Assembly: GCF_000738675.1 (NCBI RefSeq)
Contig: NZ_JPUX01000001.1
Location: 2,232,001 to 2,296,000, forward strand
Reading direction: 5' to 3'
DNA: 64,000 nt
Source: Serratia nematodiphila DZ0503SBS1
GTDB taxonomy: Bacteria > Pseudomonadota > Gammaproteobacteria > Enterobacterales > Enterobacteriaceae
The position numbers and the translations under genes are program-made. The notes beneath the pieces are model-generated. The model saw only the letters and a program-made list of their open reading frames with translations, was not told the origin of the DNA and did not search any database. Shown here in pieces: positions 1 to 6,517 of this stretch. Position 1 is the first letter of the stretch, and every line of letters starts with the position of its first letter.

Positions 1-79
1 CCTTTTCCAGTTTGGTGATCTGCGACTCCGACATGGGAACCATCGCCAGGAGTTGTGTTTTTCGAATTGCTGCTTTCAT
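1..79 (-). CDS. AlpA/excisionase-like DNA-binding protein (N-terminus only)
   Basis: Partial gene running off the left edge. Reading leftward from an ATG at 79 gives 26 residues beginning MKAAIRKTQLLAMVPMSESQ, followed by ITKLEK. The pattern of a short basic start, a helix ending in LLAMVPMS and then SQITKLEK resembles the winged-helix N-terminus of AlpA/excisionase regulators, where this helix-turn-helix sits at the extreme N-terminus. An AGGAGA Shine-Dalgarno sequence lies just upstream (about 82-87). It is the last visible gene of the leftward phage operon, where lambdoid phages carry xis/int, so an integrase may follow outside the window. Only the fold hint is visible; the assignment is tentative. 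Confidence 0.55.
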   Translation of the reverse strand, partial: MKAAIRKTQLLAMVPMSESQITKLEK

Positions 80-92
80 TGCTTCTCCTTTG

Positions 93-110
93 GCGGGGCT
101 GTAGCCCCGC
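93..110 (-). other. GC-rich hairpin between recT and the AlpA-like gene
   Basis: GCGGGGCT and AGCCCCGC form an 8-bp stem around a GT centre in the short gap between recT and the AlpA-like gene. There is no run of U after it on the leftward transcript, so it is not a classical terminator. It may protect or separate the recombination and excision parts of the mRNA. Confidence 0.4.
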
Positions 111-119
111 GGCTGTTGG

Positions 120-998
120 TTACATATGGATTTCGCTCAACTCATCGCGACGGATGTTGTAAACGTCGGTGGCTGCCTGCAACTGCTGTTCATGCGGTGC
201 CAGAACGTGTGCGCCGTATTTATAGGCTTTGTCCAGTTCTTCCACGCTTGCGGCTTTGTTTGCCGCTTCGGTAAACGCAGCCAGCAGATCATCAGGCGAC
301 CGCTCATCTTGGTTCACTGCCTTGATCTCTTTTTCCGGCTTCTTGCCGTTGATAAGGCTATTTACGCCGGCGGCGCTGGTGGCGGGTGGGGTAACGTCGC
401 GTTCAACGCGTGGTTTGGTTTCCTCAAGCTCGTCCGGGGTATAGACACCCAGCAGAACATCAGGGGCATGTAGGCGTGACCAGCGTTTGGTGCACAGGTA
501 TGCCAGTTGTTGCTTTGGATCGTGTTCCCAAAGCGGTGAGTTGCGCACGCCGGCATCTTTCATGCTGATAGTGAGGTAGCGAGGTTCGGTTTCTCCGCGT
601 AGCGTTGCCCATACCGTTACCGTCAGATCAGCAGACTTATCATTTTTGCCGTTTACCTTCGACCAGTCGCCATCCCATTTGTAATTAAGGCGGGTGGCCA
701 AAAGATTGGATGATGAGACTACTGCGTTAACAAGCTGCGCCTCATAGCCAAGCGATCCGTTAACAACATGGGTTTTCTGCGCTACAGCAAATGGGTTCAT
801 ACCCCACTGCGCCGCTTGCATCGTTACTGCCAGACAGTCCGCCGGCTTTCCTGCCAGGTGCTGCGGAACGGTGGCTTTGCTTTGTGCCATCAGTTCGGCG
901 AAGCGAACAAGCCGATCCATCCCCTCCGGGCTGAAGATGGCCGCTGCAGTTCCTACTGTGGCGCTGTGTTGAGATGTCAAAGTGAGTTCGTTGCTCAT
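120..998 (-). CDS. recT: RecT-family phage recombinase (single-strand annealing protein)
   Basis: 292 residues from the ATG at 998. I chose this start because it overlaps the stop of the upstream exonuclease gene (TCAT at 995-998 read leftward as ATGA), which suggests translational coupling; an in-frame start 20 codons earlier would run into the exonuclease gene. The protein has the RecT core: an early helical block (PEGMDRLVRFAELMAQSK), the CLAVTMQAAQWGMNPFAVAQ motif, then GYEAQLVNAVV and a mixed charged C-terminus. RecT anneals complementary single strands and works with a RecE-type 5'-3' exonuclease, which is directly upstream here. The C-terminal third (after about residue 200) is low complexity and variable, as usual in the family. 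Cytoplasmic, early leftward operon. Confidence 0.85.
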   Translation of the reverse strand: MSNELTLTSQHSATVGTAAAIFSPEGMDRLVRFAELMAQSKATVPQHLAGKPADCLAVTMQAAQWGMNPFAVAQKTHVVNGSLGYEAQLVNAVVSSSNLLATRLNYKWDGDWSKVNGKNDKSADLTVTVWATLRGETEPRYLTISMKDAGVRNSPLWEHDPKQQLAYLCTKRWSRLHAPDVLLGVYTPDELEETKPRVERDVTPPATSAAGVNSLINGKKPEKEIKAVNQDERSPDDLLAAFTEAANKAASVEELDKAYKYGAHVLAPHEQQLQAATDVYNIRRDELSEIHM

Positions 999-1816
999 GC
1001 GTATTGGTCCTGTTTGCGCGCCCATGCTGGCCGCTGAATTTTTTCGACGCCGCCCCATTCATTGGTAATGCGGCACTGGTGATAGGTATTAAGATCCCGG
1101 CGGTAGAGTCGGTGGCCCTCGTCTACGTCTGCTGCGTCGAGTTCAAAAACGCGTACCGGGTAGCGGCCGCAGTCGATCGTCTCGCTGACAGCCAAGAAGA
1201 AGAATCCGGGAGTTTCGCCGGTTACCTGCTGGAATCCATCACGGTACATGGCATCCTGGACGTGATAGCGGAACTCCTCGATGTGGCGCGCGAAACGGTC
1301 CATGTCTGCAACCTTCTTCACGTCCACAATCACCGGGTGATCACTCAAGTGCCTGTCTGGCCGGCACCGGCACAACTCACCGGTTTCCGGGTCAGTCCAG
1401 TAGAACGATGATTCGCAATGGCCTTCTGCTTCCAGCATCCAGCGCGCTGCGGGGTGAGCCATAACGCTGTCGCGCATTAACTGAAGTTTCCGGCCTTGCT
1501 CTGCGTCCATGACGGTTTTACCGGTATGCTCGCAGTCTTTCAGGAATGCCGCTTCTGCCTCCTTTCCTGCCGTGGTGCGCCGGTTAAACTCCGGCGCTAC
1601 GATGAATCGCTTACTGAACTCCTCCGGCTCCAGCAACTTGCAGTGCAGGGCGGTACCCATGTCCAGCGCCTTCAGCTTTTCAGTGTCGACCGGTGCATTC
1701 TTGATCCACTGCAGCAGCGCCGGGTTCTTGGCGACCATATCCAGCTGAGACTTACTCACGCCGTCGCCGGCGTGGTAATCCTCGTTTGAAATGTCGTGAT
1801 AGATACCTTGTTTCAT
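995..1816 (-). CDS. RecE-type exonuclease (PD-(D/E)XK, exonuclease VIII C-terminal-like)
   Basis: 273 residues if started at the ATG at 1816; a GTG at 1819 is an alternative, and the GAGGTGG Shine-Dalgarno sequence is better spaced for the ATG. The protein matches the compact phage form of RecE: N-terminal ISNEDYHAGDGVSKSQLD, the helix ALDMGTALHCKLLEPEEF, and the nuclease core near residues 150-170 with RPD and then VIVDVKK, the expected D...(D/E)xK metal-binding motif. It should resect double-stranded ends 5'-3' so the partner RecT can anneal. It overlaps both neighbours by a few bases, so three genes are translationally linked. Much shorter than Rac-prophage RecE (866 residues) because only the catalytic domain is present, which is common in phages. 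Confidence 0.8.
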   Translation of the reverse strand: MKQGIYHDISNEDYHAGDGVSKSQLDMVAKNPALLQWIKNAPVDTEKLKALDMGTALHCKLLEPEEFSKRFIVAPEFNRRTTAGKEAEAAFLKDCEHTGKTVMDAEQGRKLQLMRDSVMAHPAARWMLEAEGHCESSFYWTDPETGELCRCRPDRHLSDHPVIVDVKKVADMDRFARHIEEFRYHVQDAMYRDGFQQVTGETPGFFFLAVSETIDCGRYPVRVFELDAADVDEGHRLYRRDLNTYHQCRITNEWGGVEKIQRPAWARKQDQYA

Positions 1817-2121
1817 CACGCCACCTCATCGAACTGGTGGCACCGGCGGTAGATCTCCATTGCGCGCTGTCGCTTTACCAGCTCCGTTATGCAATCCCAA
1901 ATTGCCGCGCCTGCCAGTTCCTGGTATTCGGTAGATTCGGTACCCAGTGCCAAAGCCTCTTGGTCGAAGTCCGGCGGAAGGTACTTGCTGATGAAAGCGG
2001 TGAAGCCATGGATCGGAACCTTCTTATCCAGCGCCTCAACCTCTTCATAAACCGCCTCGTTGTTCTGCTCCGTAAAGCCGGCAGCGATCTTTTCAATATC
2101 GATAGCCTGTTGTGCGTTCAT
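1816..2121 (-). CDS. Hypothetical phage early protein
   Basis: 101 residues from the ATG at 2121, which has a GGAG Shine-Dalgarno sequence; an upstream in-frame start would overlap the preceding small gene. Acidic and largely helical (begins MNAQQAIDIEKIAAGFTEQN), with no membrane segment and no motif that I recognise. Its stop overlaps the start of the exonuclease gene, so it is co-translated with recE-recT. The position matches lambda gam and other accessory recombination or host-takeover genes, but I see no sequence reason to call it Gam. Confidence 0.6.
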   Translation of the reverse strand: MNAQQAIDIEKIAAGFTEQNNEAVYEEVEALDKKVPIHGFTAFISKYLPPDFDQEALALGTESTEYQELAGAAIWDCITELVKRQRAMEIYRRCHQFDEVA

Positions 2122-2123
2122 AT

Positions 2124-2267
2124 TTACGCTCCGATCCGGTTGGCGGTATCGATCGCTAACCGTGTTGTAAACGCCCAATTAAGGGCTTCGCCAAAATCTG
2201 CAAACCGCCAACTGACACAGCCGCAGACGGTCACGCAGAAAATCCCGTTGATGGTTTGAGAAATCAT
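2124..2267 (-). CDS. Small 47-residue phage protein in the kil position
   Basis: Short ORF starting at the ATG at 2267 with AGGA 8-10 bases upstream and ending in TAA two bases before the next gene's ATG. The product begins MISQTINGIFCVTVCGC and continues SWRFADFGEALNWAF. Length (47 residues), position upstream of the exonuclease and recombinase genes, and an FGEALNWAF segment loosely recall lambda Kil (FtsZ inhibitor, also 47 residues, with FREAVDAY). That comparison is from memory and weak. Tight packing between its neighbours supports it being real. Confidence 0.5.
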   Translation of the reverse strand: MISQTINGIFCVTVCGCVSWRFADFGEALNWAFTTRLAIDTANRIGA

Positions 2268-2282
2268 TATCAGTCCTACTAA

Positions 2283-2297
2283 TTACCCTATAGGTAA
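2283..2297. promoter_or_regulatory. Repressor operator (exact TTACC-N5-GGTAA)
   Basis: TTACC CTATA GGTAA, embedded in a 21-bp perfect palindrome spanning 2280-2300. It lies between the first leftward gene and the 47-residue gene, upstream of the kil-like start at 2267. One of at least seven exact copies in the prophage; it may control an internal leftward promoter. Confidence 0.7.
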
Positions 2298-2343
2298 TTA
2301 TTGATGGTGTGAGAAACCTGCGCCCCGTAGAGCGCGGTGAGTG

Positions 2344-2607
2344 CTAGTCGATGCCGTAGGCGTTGCGCTGGAAATCATCTGCCGCCAATCCGTCGCAGCG
2401 TTGTTCCTCCGCCGCGCCGCGTGCAAACCAATGCGCCCATTCCGTGGCAGTCCGTGGTGGCAACGGGTTGCCGTTGTAGTCGTTGTAAACTACGTCTGCT
2501 TGCTCATTGCATTGTTCCAGCGTGTCCCGCAGTTGGCGTTCAGATACGTCAGCGCCGTGCTGCTCATAAATCGTCTTCAGTTGTTGCATAGAAATTTGGG
2601 TAGCCAT
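2344..2607 (-). CDS. Hypothetical phage early protein, first gene of the leftward operon
   Basis: 87 residues, ATG at 2607 preceded by AGAGGGTT. The protein is acidic with a helical N-terminus (MATQISMQQLKTIYEQHG) and a central NDYNGNPLPPRTATEWAHWF segment. I do not recognise a family. It is the first gene after the leftward early promoter at 2743-2771 and is followed, across a repressor-like operator at 2283-2297, by the recombination genes. Confidence 0.6.
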   Translation of the reverse strand: MATQISMQQLKTIYEQHGADVSERQLRDTLEQCNEQADVVYNDYNGNPLPPRTATEWAHWFARGAAEEQRCDGLAADDFQRNAYGID

Positions 2608-2715
2608 CGTGTAACCCTCTGCTGTGTCCCCGGTGTGCGGGGAAATCGTTAATGTTTAGGTGATCGCCGCATCATCGCGGTGCCTCAATTCCTACCTGAT
2701 TGTTAAAGAGCATCA

Positions 2716-2730
2716 TTACCAGATTGGTAA
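2716..2730. promoter_or_regulatory. Repressor operator at the leftward promoter (exact)
   Basis: TTACC AGATT GGTAA. It lies just downstream of the predicted start point of the leftward promoter (-10 at 2743-2748), where a bound repressor would block initiation of the recombination operon. Confidence 0.75.
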
Positions 2731-2742
2731 CTTCTTGGGGTA

Positions 2743-2771
2743 ATAATCGACCGTAAAAGGGTTATTGTCAA
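2743..2771 (-). promoter_or_regulatory. Leftward early promoter (pL-like)
   Basis: On the minus strand TTGACA (2771-2766) is followed after exactly 17 bases by GATTAT (2748-2743), a near-consensus sigma-70 promoter pointing at the 87-residue gene and the recE-recT operon. Exact operators flank it at 2716-2730 and 2791-2805, the arrangement expected for the major leftward promoter of a lambdoid phage. Confidence 0.7.
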
Positions 2772-2790
2772 TAGTCAGTAATAGAAAAAA

Positions 2791-2805
2791 TTACCCATGG
2801 GGTAA
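2791..2805. promoter_or_regulatory. Repressor operator upstream of the leftward promoter (exact)
   Basis: TTACC CATGG GGTAA within a 23-bp palindrome (AAAA and TTTT extend both arms), about 20 bp upstream of the leftward -35. With the site at 2716 it brackets the promoter. Confidence 0.75.
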
Positions 2806-2869
2806 TTTTTGGTGGCGTGAGAAACCGCCGCAGGGCGGTAACTTGTTGTCATGGAATGGGATTGTCTTG

Positions 2870-3466
2870 TTAGATTCGCGCCTGCTGCATCACGAACTCA
2901 ATGAATGATTCGATCTTGGCTTTATCTTCGGCCGGCAACTGCGCGTATTGTGATCGATCATAGTTAATCAGGGTAGGGTCTTTCGGCTTCAGCAGCAGCT
3001 CATAGCCGCGGCGCCCGAACGCGCCGGCGATCGCTTCCAGGCTGTTGATGGTGATATTGCCTTCACGGCTCAGCACCCGGTTAACAGTAGACTGGCCAAC
3101 GCCGGCGGCGGCGCCAACTTTAGCCTGGCTGGAAAGCTCGCGGTTGTTGCTCATCCACAATTCCAGATTGCTCGCCACAATGGCACCGACTTCGGTTTCC
3201 TCTTGCACTGCTTCGGCGCCGGCGGCCATTGCCATCATGTGATCGCGGTCCAACCAAAACTTAGGCTTGTTCGCTGCAACCTCGAGCTTGCGCGCCACTG
3301 AGTCGCCGATCGTCTTGTGGTTCTTGTCTGTAGCCGGCTTCAGCCAACGGCTGATCACGTTGGCATTAATCTCCAGCCGTTCCGCCAGGCGTACTTGTCG
3401 GCCATCGAAATCACGGTTGATGATGTCGCGGAGGTTCTCGCGGCGGATGTCGTTAATGCTTTTCAT
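2870..3466 (-). CDS. Prophage repressor with two helix-turn-helix regions, no LexA-type protease domain
   Basis: 198 residues. Residues about 23-43 (QVRLAERLEINANVISRWLK) form a classic Xre/CI helix-turn-helix, followed by the usual helical support to about residue 75. A second HTH-like unit lies at about 112-150 (SSQAKVGAAAGVGQSTVNRV, then NITINSLEAIAGAF). The C-terminus is helical and acidic. The Ser/Lys protease half of lambda CI is absent, so RecA-stimulated self-cleavage is not expected and induction would need an antirepressor. It is divergent from the Cro-like gene, with three operator-like sites between them, and a further pair lies behind it at the leftward promoter. Position, fold and operators together make it the immunity repressor; the DNA target is inferred from the repeats, not shown. 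Confidence 0.75.
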   Translation of the reverse strand: MKSINDIRRENLRDIINRDFDGRQVRLAERLEINANVISRWLKPATDKNHKTIGDSVARKLEVAANKPKFWLDRDHMMAMAAGAEAVQEETEVGAIVASNLELWMSNNRELSSQAKVGAAAGVGQSTVNRVLSREGNITINSLEAIAGAFGRRGYELLLKPKDPTLINYDRSQYAQLPAEDKAKIESFIEFVMQQARI

Positions 3467-3516
3467 AGTTGTTTAACAGTCCGTTGAATAGTTTGCAGCC
3501 TGTATTTAAAACAAAA

Positions 3517-3531
3517 TTACCTGAATGGTAA
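3517..3531. promoter_or_regulatory. Repressor operator, repressor/Cro intergenic region (exact)
   Basis: TTACC TGAAT GGTAA, the site nearest the repressor gene in the divergent control region. Its position suits control of the repressor's own promoter. Confidence 0.7.
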
Positions 3532-3533
3532 AC

Positions 3534-3578
3534 GAACCGGAAAGGTAATAAACTTGCGAAATGGCACCATTTAGGTAA
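3534..3578. promoter_or_regulatory. Two imperfect operators over the rightward (Cro) promoter
   Basis: GAACC GGAAA GGTAA (3534-3548) and GCACC ATTTA GGTAA (3564-3578) follow the exact site at 3517, making a three-operator array like lambda OR. A plausible rightward promoter, TTGCGA at 3554-3559 and TAATTA at 3576-3581 (16-bp spacer), lies under the second of these. Each has one perfect half-site and one degenerate half-site. Confidence 0.55.
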
Positions 3579-3614
3579 TTATCTGCACGATCAAACATTG
3601 AAAAGAGGCAGGAT

Positions 3615-3833
3615 ATGGAGCCGTTTAACTTCAAACAATTCTGGCTGGGGATGAGCAAAGATGAGCGTGATGCGTTTGCAGAAGAAGCCGGCACCACCGC
3701 GCTTTACATCATGACGCATACGCAGAGGAAGACGCGAATGCCAAAGAAAAAGTTCATTGATCAGCTGTTTAAGGCGTGCAAGAAAAGAAAGCCGAATCTG
3801 ACAAAGCAGGAACTGGTGCTGTTCTTCTACTGA
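3615..3833 (+). CDS. Cro-like early regulator
   Basis: 72 residues, first rightward gene, divergent from the repressor. The start ATG is preceded by AGAGGCAGG. The sequence (FKQFWLGMSKDERDAFAEEA, then a basic segment RKTRMPKKKFIDQLFKACKK) is small, basic and helical, with AEEAGTTALYIMTH as a plausible helix-turn-helix. It has the location and size of Cro proteins, which bind the same operators in the reverse order of preference. The call rests on position and size more than on a motif. A terminator follows at 3851. Confidence 0.6.
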   Translation: MEPFNFKQFWLGMSKDERDAFAEEAGTTALYIMTHTQRKTRMPKKKFIDQLFKACKKRKPNLTKQELVLFFY

Positions 3834-3850
3834 TTAACACCGCCATATCA

Positions 3851-3875
3851 AGGGTCGCTAATGCGGCCCTTTTTT
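3851..3875 (+). terminator. Rho-independent terminator after the Cro-like gene
   Basis: GGGTCGC and GCGGCCC pair around TAAT, followed by six T. It sits where lambda has tR1, so an antitermination function would normally be needed to express the replication genes beyond; I do not recognise an N-type antiterminator gene in the window. Confidence 0.75.
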
Positions 3876-3976
3876 ATTGCCCTTTGGTTTTGGGTAACAA
3901 AAATTTATTTATGGTTGATCTATTTTTGCTTTGCATGCATTCTTACATCACTGACGACAGTAAAAGAGGCCTATGA

Positions 3977-4183
3977 ATGAAAATTGTTACCCGGGCCGAG
4001 GCCATAAATCTCGGTCAACTCCGGTTCTATACCGGCAAGCCTTGCCGTAATGGTCACTACTCTGAGCGCTTTACGAGTAACGGCGTTTGCGTGGAATGTT
4101 CCGCGCAACACTCATCCGCTTACCGCAAGCACATCAAGAAACTGATCCACGACGCCAGGGCAAAAGTAGCGGAGGTGAGCTGA
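3977..4183 (+). CDS. Small zinc-finger-like phage protein
   Basis: 68 residues, basic. It contains the spaced ligands Cys-Arg-Asn-Gly-His (GKPCRNGHYSERFTSNGVC) followed by VEC, an arrangement (C-x3-H...C-x2-C) seen in small phage Zn-binding proteins and related to the Zn knuckle of HNH-type endonucleases. The C-terminus is a basic helix. No catalytic HNH residues are evident, so a DNA-binding or accessory replication role is more likely. Its TGA overlaps the next start (TGATG at 4181-4185), so it is coupled to the replication gene. Confidence 0.6.
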   Translation: MKIVTRAEAINLGQLRFYTGKPCRNGHYSERFTSNGVCVECSAQHSSAYRKHIKKLIHDARAKVAEVS

Positions 4184-4587
4184 TGGCCGGCGACTGGATA
4201 AAAATGCGTTCTGACCTTCACACGCATCCGAAAATTGTCCGCATGGCGTCCGCATTGAAAGCGGACAGACTTCGGATTGTTGGCGGACTACATTCCGCAT
4301 GGTGTCTTTTTGATGTCCATTCTGTTGACGGATTCCTTGACGGTTACAGTCCTGAAACGCTCGACGACATGATCGGATTTCCTGGATTTTCTCGCGCAAT
4401 GATGGCTGTTGGCTGGCTGGAAGTTGACGGCGAAAACCTCGTAATGCCCAGATTTGACGAGCATAACGGGCAGTCTGCCAAGCGTCGCGCGCAGGATGCA
4501 GCGAGGAAAAGAAGCGTCCGCAAAATGTCCGCATCACAAGCGGACAAAATGACGACCAGAGAAGAGAAGAGAAGATCTAAAAGATAA
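4183..4587 (+). pseudogene. Phage replication protein (O/DnaT-like), N-terminal half, frameshifted
   Basis: ATG at 4183 with a strong GGAGGTGAG Shine-Dalgarno sequence. The 134 residues (begins MAGDWIKMRSDLHTHPKIVR) match the N-terminal winged-helix domain of lambdoid replication initiation proteins that bind the origin and recruit the helicase loader P. Reading stops at 4585-4587 after TTREEKRRSKR. In the +1 frame the same region continues openly as KRREDLKDKDPPLTPPKE and on into a C-terminal domain typical of this family. The frame break falls in a perfect triple repeat of GAGAA (4559-4573). A fourth copy would restore one continuous reading frame (worked out by hand). The gene is therefore split, possibly by slippage. 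Confidence 0.75.
4559..4573 (+). repeat. (GAGAA)x3 short tandem repeat at the replication-gene frameshift
   Basis: Three perfect GAGAA copies; the gene changes frame here. Adding one copy (+5 bases) moves the downstream sequence into the frame that continues as the C-terminal domain. Confidence 0.8.
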
Positions 4588-5077
4588 AGATCCCCCTCTT
4601 ACTCCCCCAAAGGAAAAACAAGCTTATCCCTATCCGGAAGGATTGAACGTATCCGCCTGGGAGGAGTGGAAGCAGTATCGCCGTGATTTGAAGATCAAGG
4701 CGTATGCACCAACGCCAAGGAGCGAAGGGGCGGCAATCACGAACCTGTTGAAGCTGTCAGGTGGAGATCTGCAGTTGCAGGCTGAAATCATCAAGCAAAG
4801 CATGGCCAATAGTTGGCATGGGTTATTTGAACTTAAGACCGGAGGCAACCATGAGACAGGCGGGCGATATGGTGCGGGACCTGATTACAAAGGCAACGCA
4901 GTCGAAGCAGTTCACGCAGCAACAGCCAGGATGCGAGAGCAATACGGACTCACAAGCCCTGGACAGAACAATCAGGATTTGGGATCGCATGGTGGAACTG
5001 TATTCGGACAAATGGACCAGACGGAACGGACTGACCCCGTCATCACTCTGGATCAACGCGATTGGAAAGCTGTCTGA
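4574..5077 (+). pseudogene. Phage replication protein (O/DnaT-like), C-terminal half
   Basis: Open in the +1 frame relative to the N-terminal half, from the GAGAA repeat on. It carries the proline-rich linker (DPPLTPPKE) and then YPEGLNVSAWEEWKQYRRD and LQLQAEIIKQSMANSWHGLF, characteristic of the C-terminal domain of DnaT/O-type initiators. A TTG at 4643 is the only early start codon in this frame and has no good Shine-Dalgarno sequence, so separate translation is doubtful. After about 4840 the frame overlaps gene P for 227 bases; the last 75 residues look unlike a family sequence and may be fortuitous reading. Confidence 0.65.
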
Positions 5078-5552
5078 CGCTCAGATCAAAGCTGGCATAG
5101 GTGAGTGCATGAGGCAGTGCCTGGTTGAAGGCAATAAGTTCGCACCGGACCTGTCCGACTTCTTGGCATACGTCAGCAGCAGCACAAAGCATGGCCTTGG
5201 AATCGACGTCGACGAGGTGATGCAGGAGTTTAACGCCTACTGCAAGAACCGAAGCCGCTACAGCTGCGCGGAAACATATCCGTGGAAGCATCCGGTTTTC
5301 TACTGGATATGCTGTGACCTTCGTTCTGAGATGATCCAAAAAAACCTAACCAGCGGAGAGCTGGAGAAATTGGCAAAGAAAAAACTGAATGCTTGGGGCG
5401 CCAAAGTGCAGGCTGGAGAATCGATCCCTGATCCGGTTCCACTGCTCTCTGAAAAAGCATCCTCGCGGAAACGCGGCGCACCTGGTGCCGGCCATTCAGC
5501 AGCGATGGAAATGTTGGCAAGCTTGCGAAGCGGAAAACCGAATACGAATTGA
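4851..5552 (+). CDS. Replication protein P-like helicase loader
   Basis: 233 residues from ATG at 4851, preceded by GGAGGCAACC; the frame is open further upstream but without family-like sequence. It matches lambda P-type proteins: IRIWDRMVELYSDKWTRRNG, then LWINAIGKLSDAQIKAGIGE and FAPDLSDFLAYVSS, a helical protein that delivers host DnaB to the phage origin. A Ser/Lys/Gly-rich tail follows. It follows the split O-like gene as P follows O in lambda. It appears intact even though its partner is frameshifted. Confidence 0.8.
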   Translation: MRQAGDMVRDLITKATQSKQFTQQQPGCESNTDSQALDRTIRIWDRMVELYSDKWTRRNGLTPSSLWINAIGKLSDAQIKAGIGECMRQCLVEGNKFAPDLSDFLAYVSSSTKHGLGIDVDEVMQEFNAYCKNRSRYSCAETYPWKHPVFYWICCDLRSEMIQKNLTSGELEKLAKKKLNAWGAKVQAGESIPDPVPLLSEKASSRKRGAPGAGHSAAMEMLASLRSGKPNTN

Positions 5553-5713
5553 AATGCTGAAATTCCTGCGGCTACGGTAGGTAGATTGCGTTAAGTGCCA
5601 TGATGGCATGTAACGAGATGGGTTAAGCCATAAAATCGATTGTAAGGCCGTACAGAGAGTTTTAGCACATGTGCGATTTGTGAGAGCAATCGCTATTTTT
5701 TAGTTGCAAATAA

Positions 5714-5746
5714 TTACCTAATTGGTAATGATTACCTTATGGGTGA
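5714..5746. promoter_or_regulatory. Tandem repressor operators upstream of the endonuclease remnant
   Basis: One exact site (TTACC TAATT GGTAA, 5714-5728) and a near match (TTACC TTATG GGTGA, 5732-5746) lie 18 bp apart, so on nearly the same helical face, just upstream of the GTG start at 5762. They imply a separate repressor-controlled promoter inside the nin-like region. Confidence 0.7.
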
Positions 5747-5761
5747 TTTAAGGAGTGAGCA

Positions 5762-6037
5762 GTGAAGCGAGTTGCAAACCGTTCCTTTGCCCTTGGCCGC
5801 CTTAAGACCGGGCAGATGAATAAGACCGAAGAGGCGTATTTCTCTGAACTCAATATGCAGAAGTCATCTGGTCTGATCGCCTGGTTCAAGTTCGAAGGGG
5901 TAAAGCTCCGCCTGGCAGATAACACGTTTTACACGCCTGATTACCGAATCCAGAGTTGCAACAAAGTCGGCAGAAGAAAGAGCCGATGCGCTGGCTGTGG
6001 AGAATGCGGCGCTGAAGGATTCAATCACTACGCATAG
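5762..6037 (+). pseudogene. Truncated DUF1064-type phage endonuclease, fused out of frame to the next gene
   Basis: GTG start with a good AAGGAGTGAG Shine-Dalgarno sequence. The first about 62 residues (NKTEEAYFSELNMQKSSGLI, then FKFEGVKLRLADNTFYTPDY) match the N-terminal half of DUF1064 proteins, PD-(D/E)XK nucleases of lambdoid nin regions. The match stops right after the YTPDY motif that supplies one metal ligand; the following ExK half is missing. Downstream the frame turns into Cys-rich nonsense (SRCAGCGECGAEG) that is an out-of-frame reading of the Ea22-like gene. A deletion with a junction near 5950-5965 explains this. No nuclease activity is expected. Confidence 0.65.
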
Positions 6038-6296
6038 CCAATCTACGCACTTCTGTGAACTCTGTGGGAAAGACGATCCGTGCAGCACAGATGACGTTTG
6101 CTATGCGCTCAATGAAACCCCAGCCACTGACGCAGCACTTGCAGCTATCCAGGCGCAGGGAGTGGAGAAGTTTGCCGAGCGCATGCTTACCCTGGCTAAT
6201 GACCTAACTTACAGCACGGCAAGCCATCGCAATGATTTACGCGATGCTGGCGCCAAGGCGATGGATTACGCCACCGAGCTGCGGGAGGCCAAATGA
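5955..6296 (+). pseudogene. 3' fragment of an Ea22-like phage protein
   Basis: In this frame the sequence reads ATKSAEERADALAVENAALK and on to a Cys-containing segment (HFCELCGKDDPCSTD) and an acidic helical C-terminus ending ATELREAK. That is the layout of the C-terminal half of Ea22-like and similar lambdoid early proteins (coiled-coil then variable tail). There is no proper start: the 5' end is lost at the deletion junction with the DUF1064 remnant, and only a GTG at 5997 lies nearby. The stop overlaps the start of the Lar-like gene (ATGA at 6293-6296). Family naming is tentative. Confidence 0.5.
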
Positions 6297-6517
6297 AAGA
6301 GCGCCCAGTGATGCCAGCAAATGAACTGAAGCCGTGCCCGTTCTGCGGCGTGAGTGGAAATGGGAACGTGCAGCTGCAGCACCGCAGCCACATTCTCGGG
6401 TGGCAAGTCCTCTGTTTGTCGTGCGGCGCCCGCGGCCCAGACGGAGACCATGACGATGCTGTAGACCGATGGAATCACCGCTCAAGTGACAGCGCTAGGG
6501 AGGTGGAGCGTGGGTAA
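6293..6517 (+). CDS. Lar-like restriction alleviation protein
   Basis: 74 residues. It has the Lar signature: LKPCPFCG near the N-terminus, a second Cys pair (VLCLSCGARGP) and the AVDRWNHR ending, so a treble-clef zinc ribbon. In the Rac prophage Lar modulates type I restriction (reduces EcoK restriction and stimulates modification); most phage homologues are untested. The ATG at 6293 overlaps the previous stop and has GGGAGG upstream; an internal ATG at 6311 is possible. The end of the gene abuts the large deletion junction, but its core is complete. Confidence 0.75.
   Translation: MKERPVMPANELKPCPFCGVSGNGNVQLQHRSHILGWQVLCLSCGARGPDGDHDDAVDRWNHRSSDSAREVERG

Noticed and set aside
3506..3697. 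63-codon minus-strand ORF in the immunity control region
   Set aside because: It overlaps the operators and promoter and the start of the Cro-like gene; it is better explained as control DNA.
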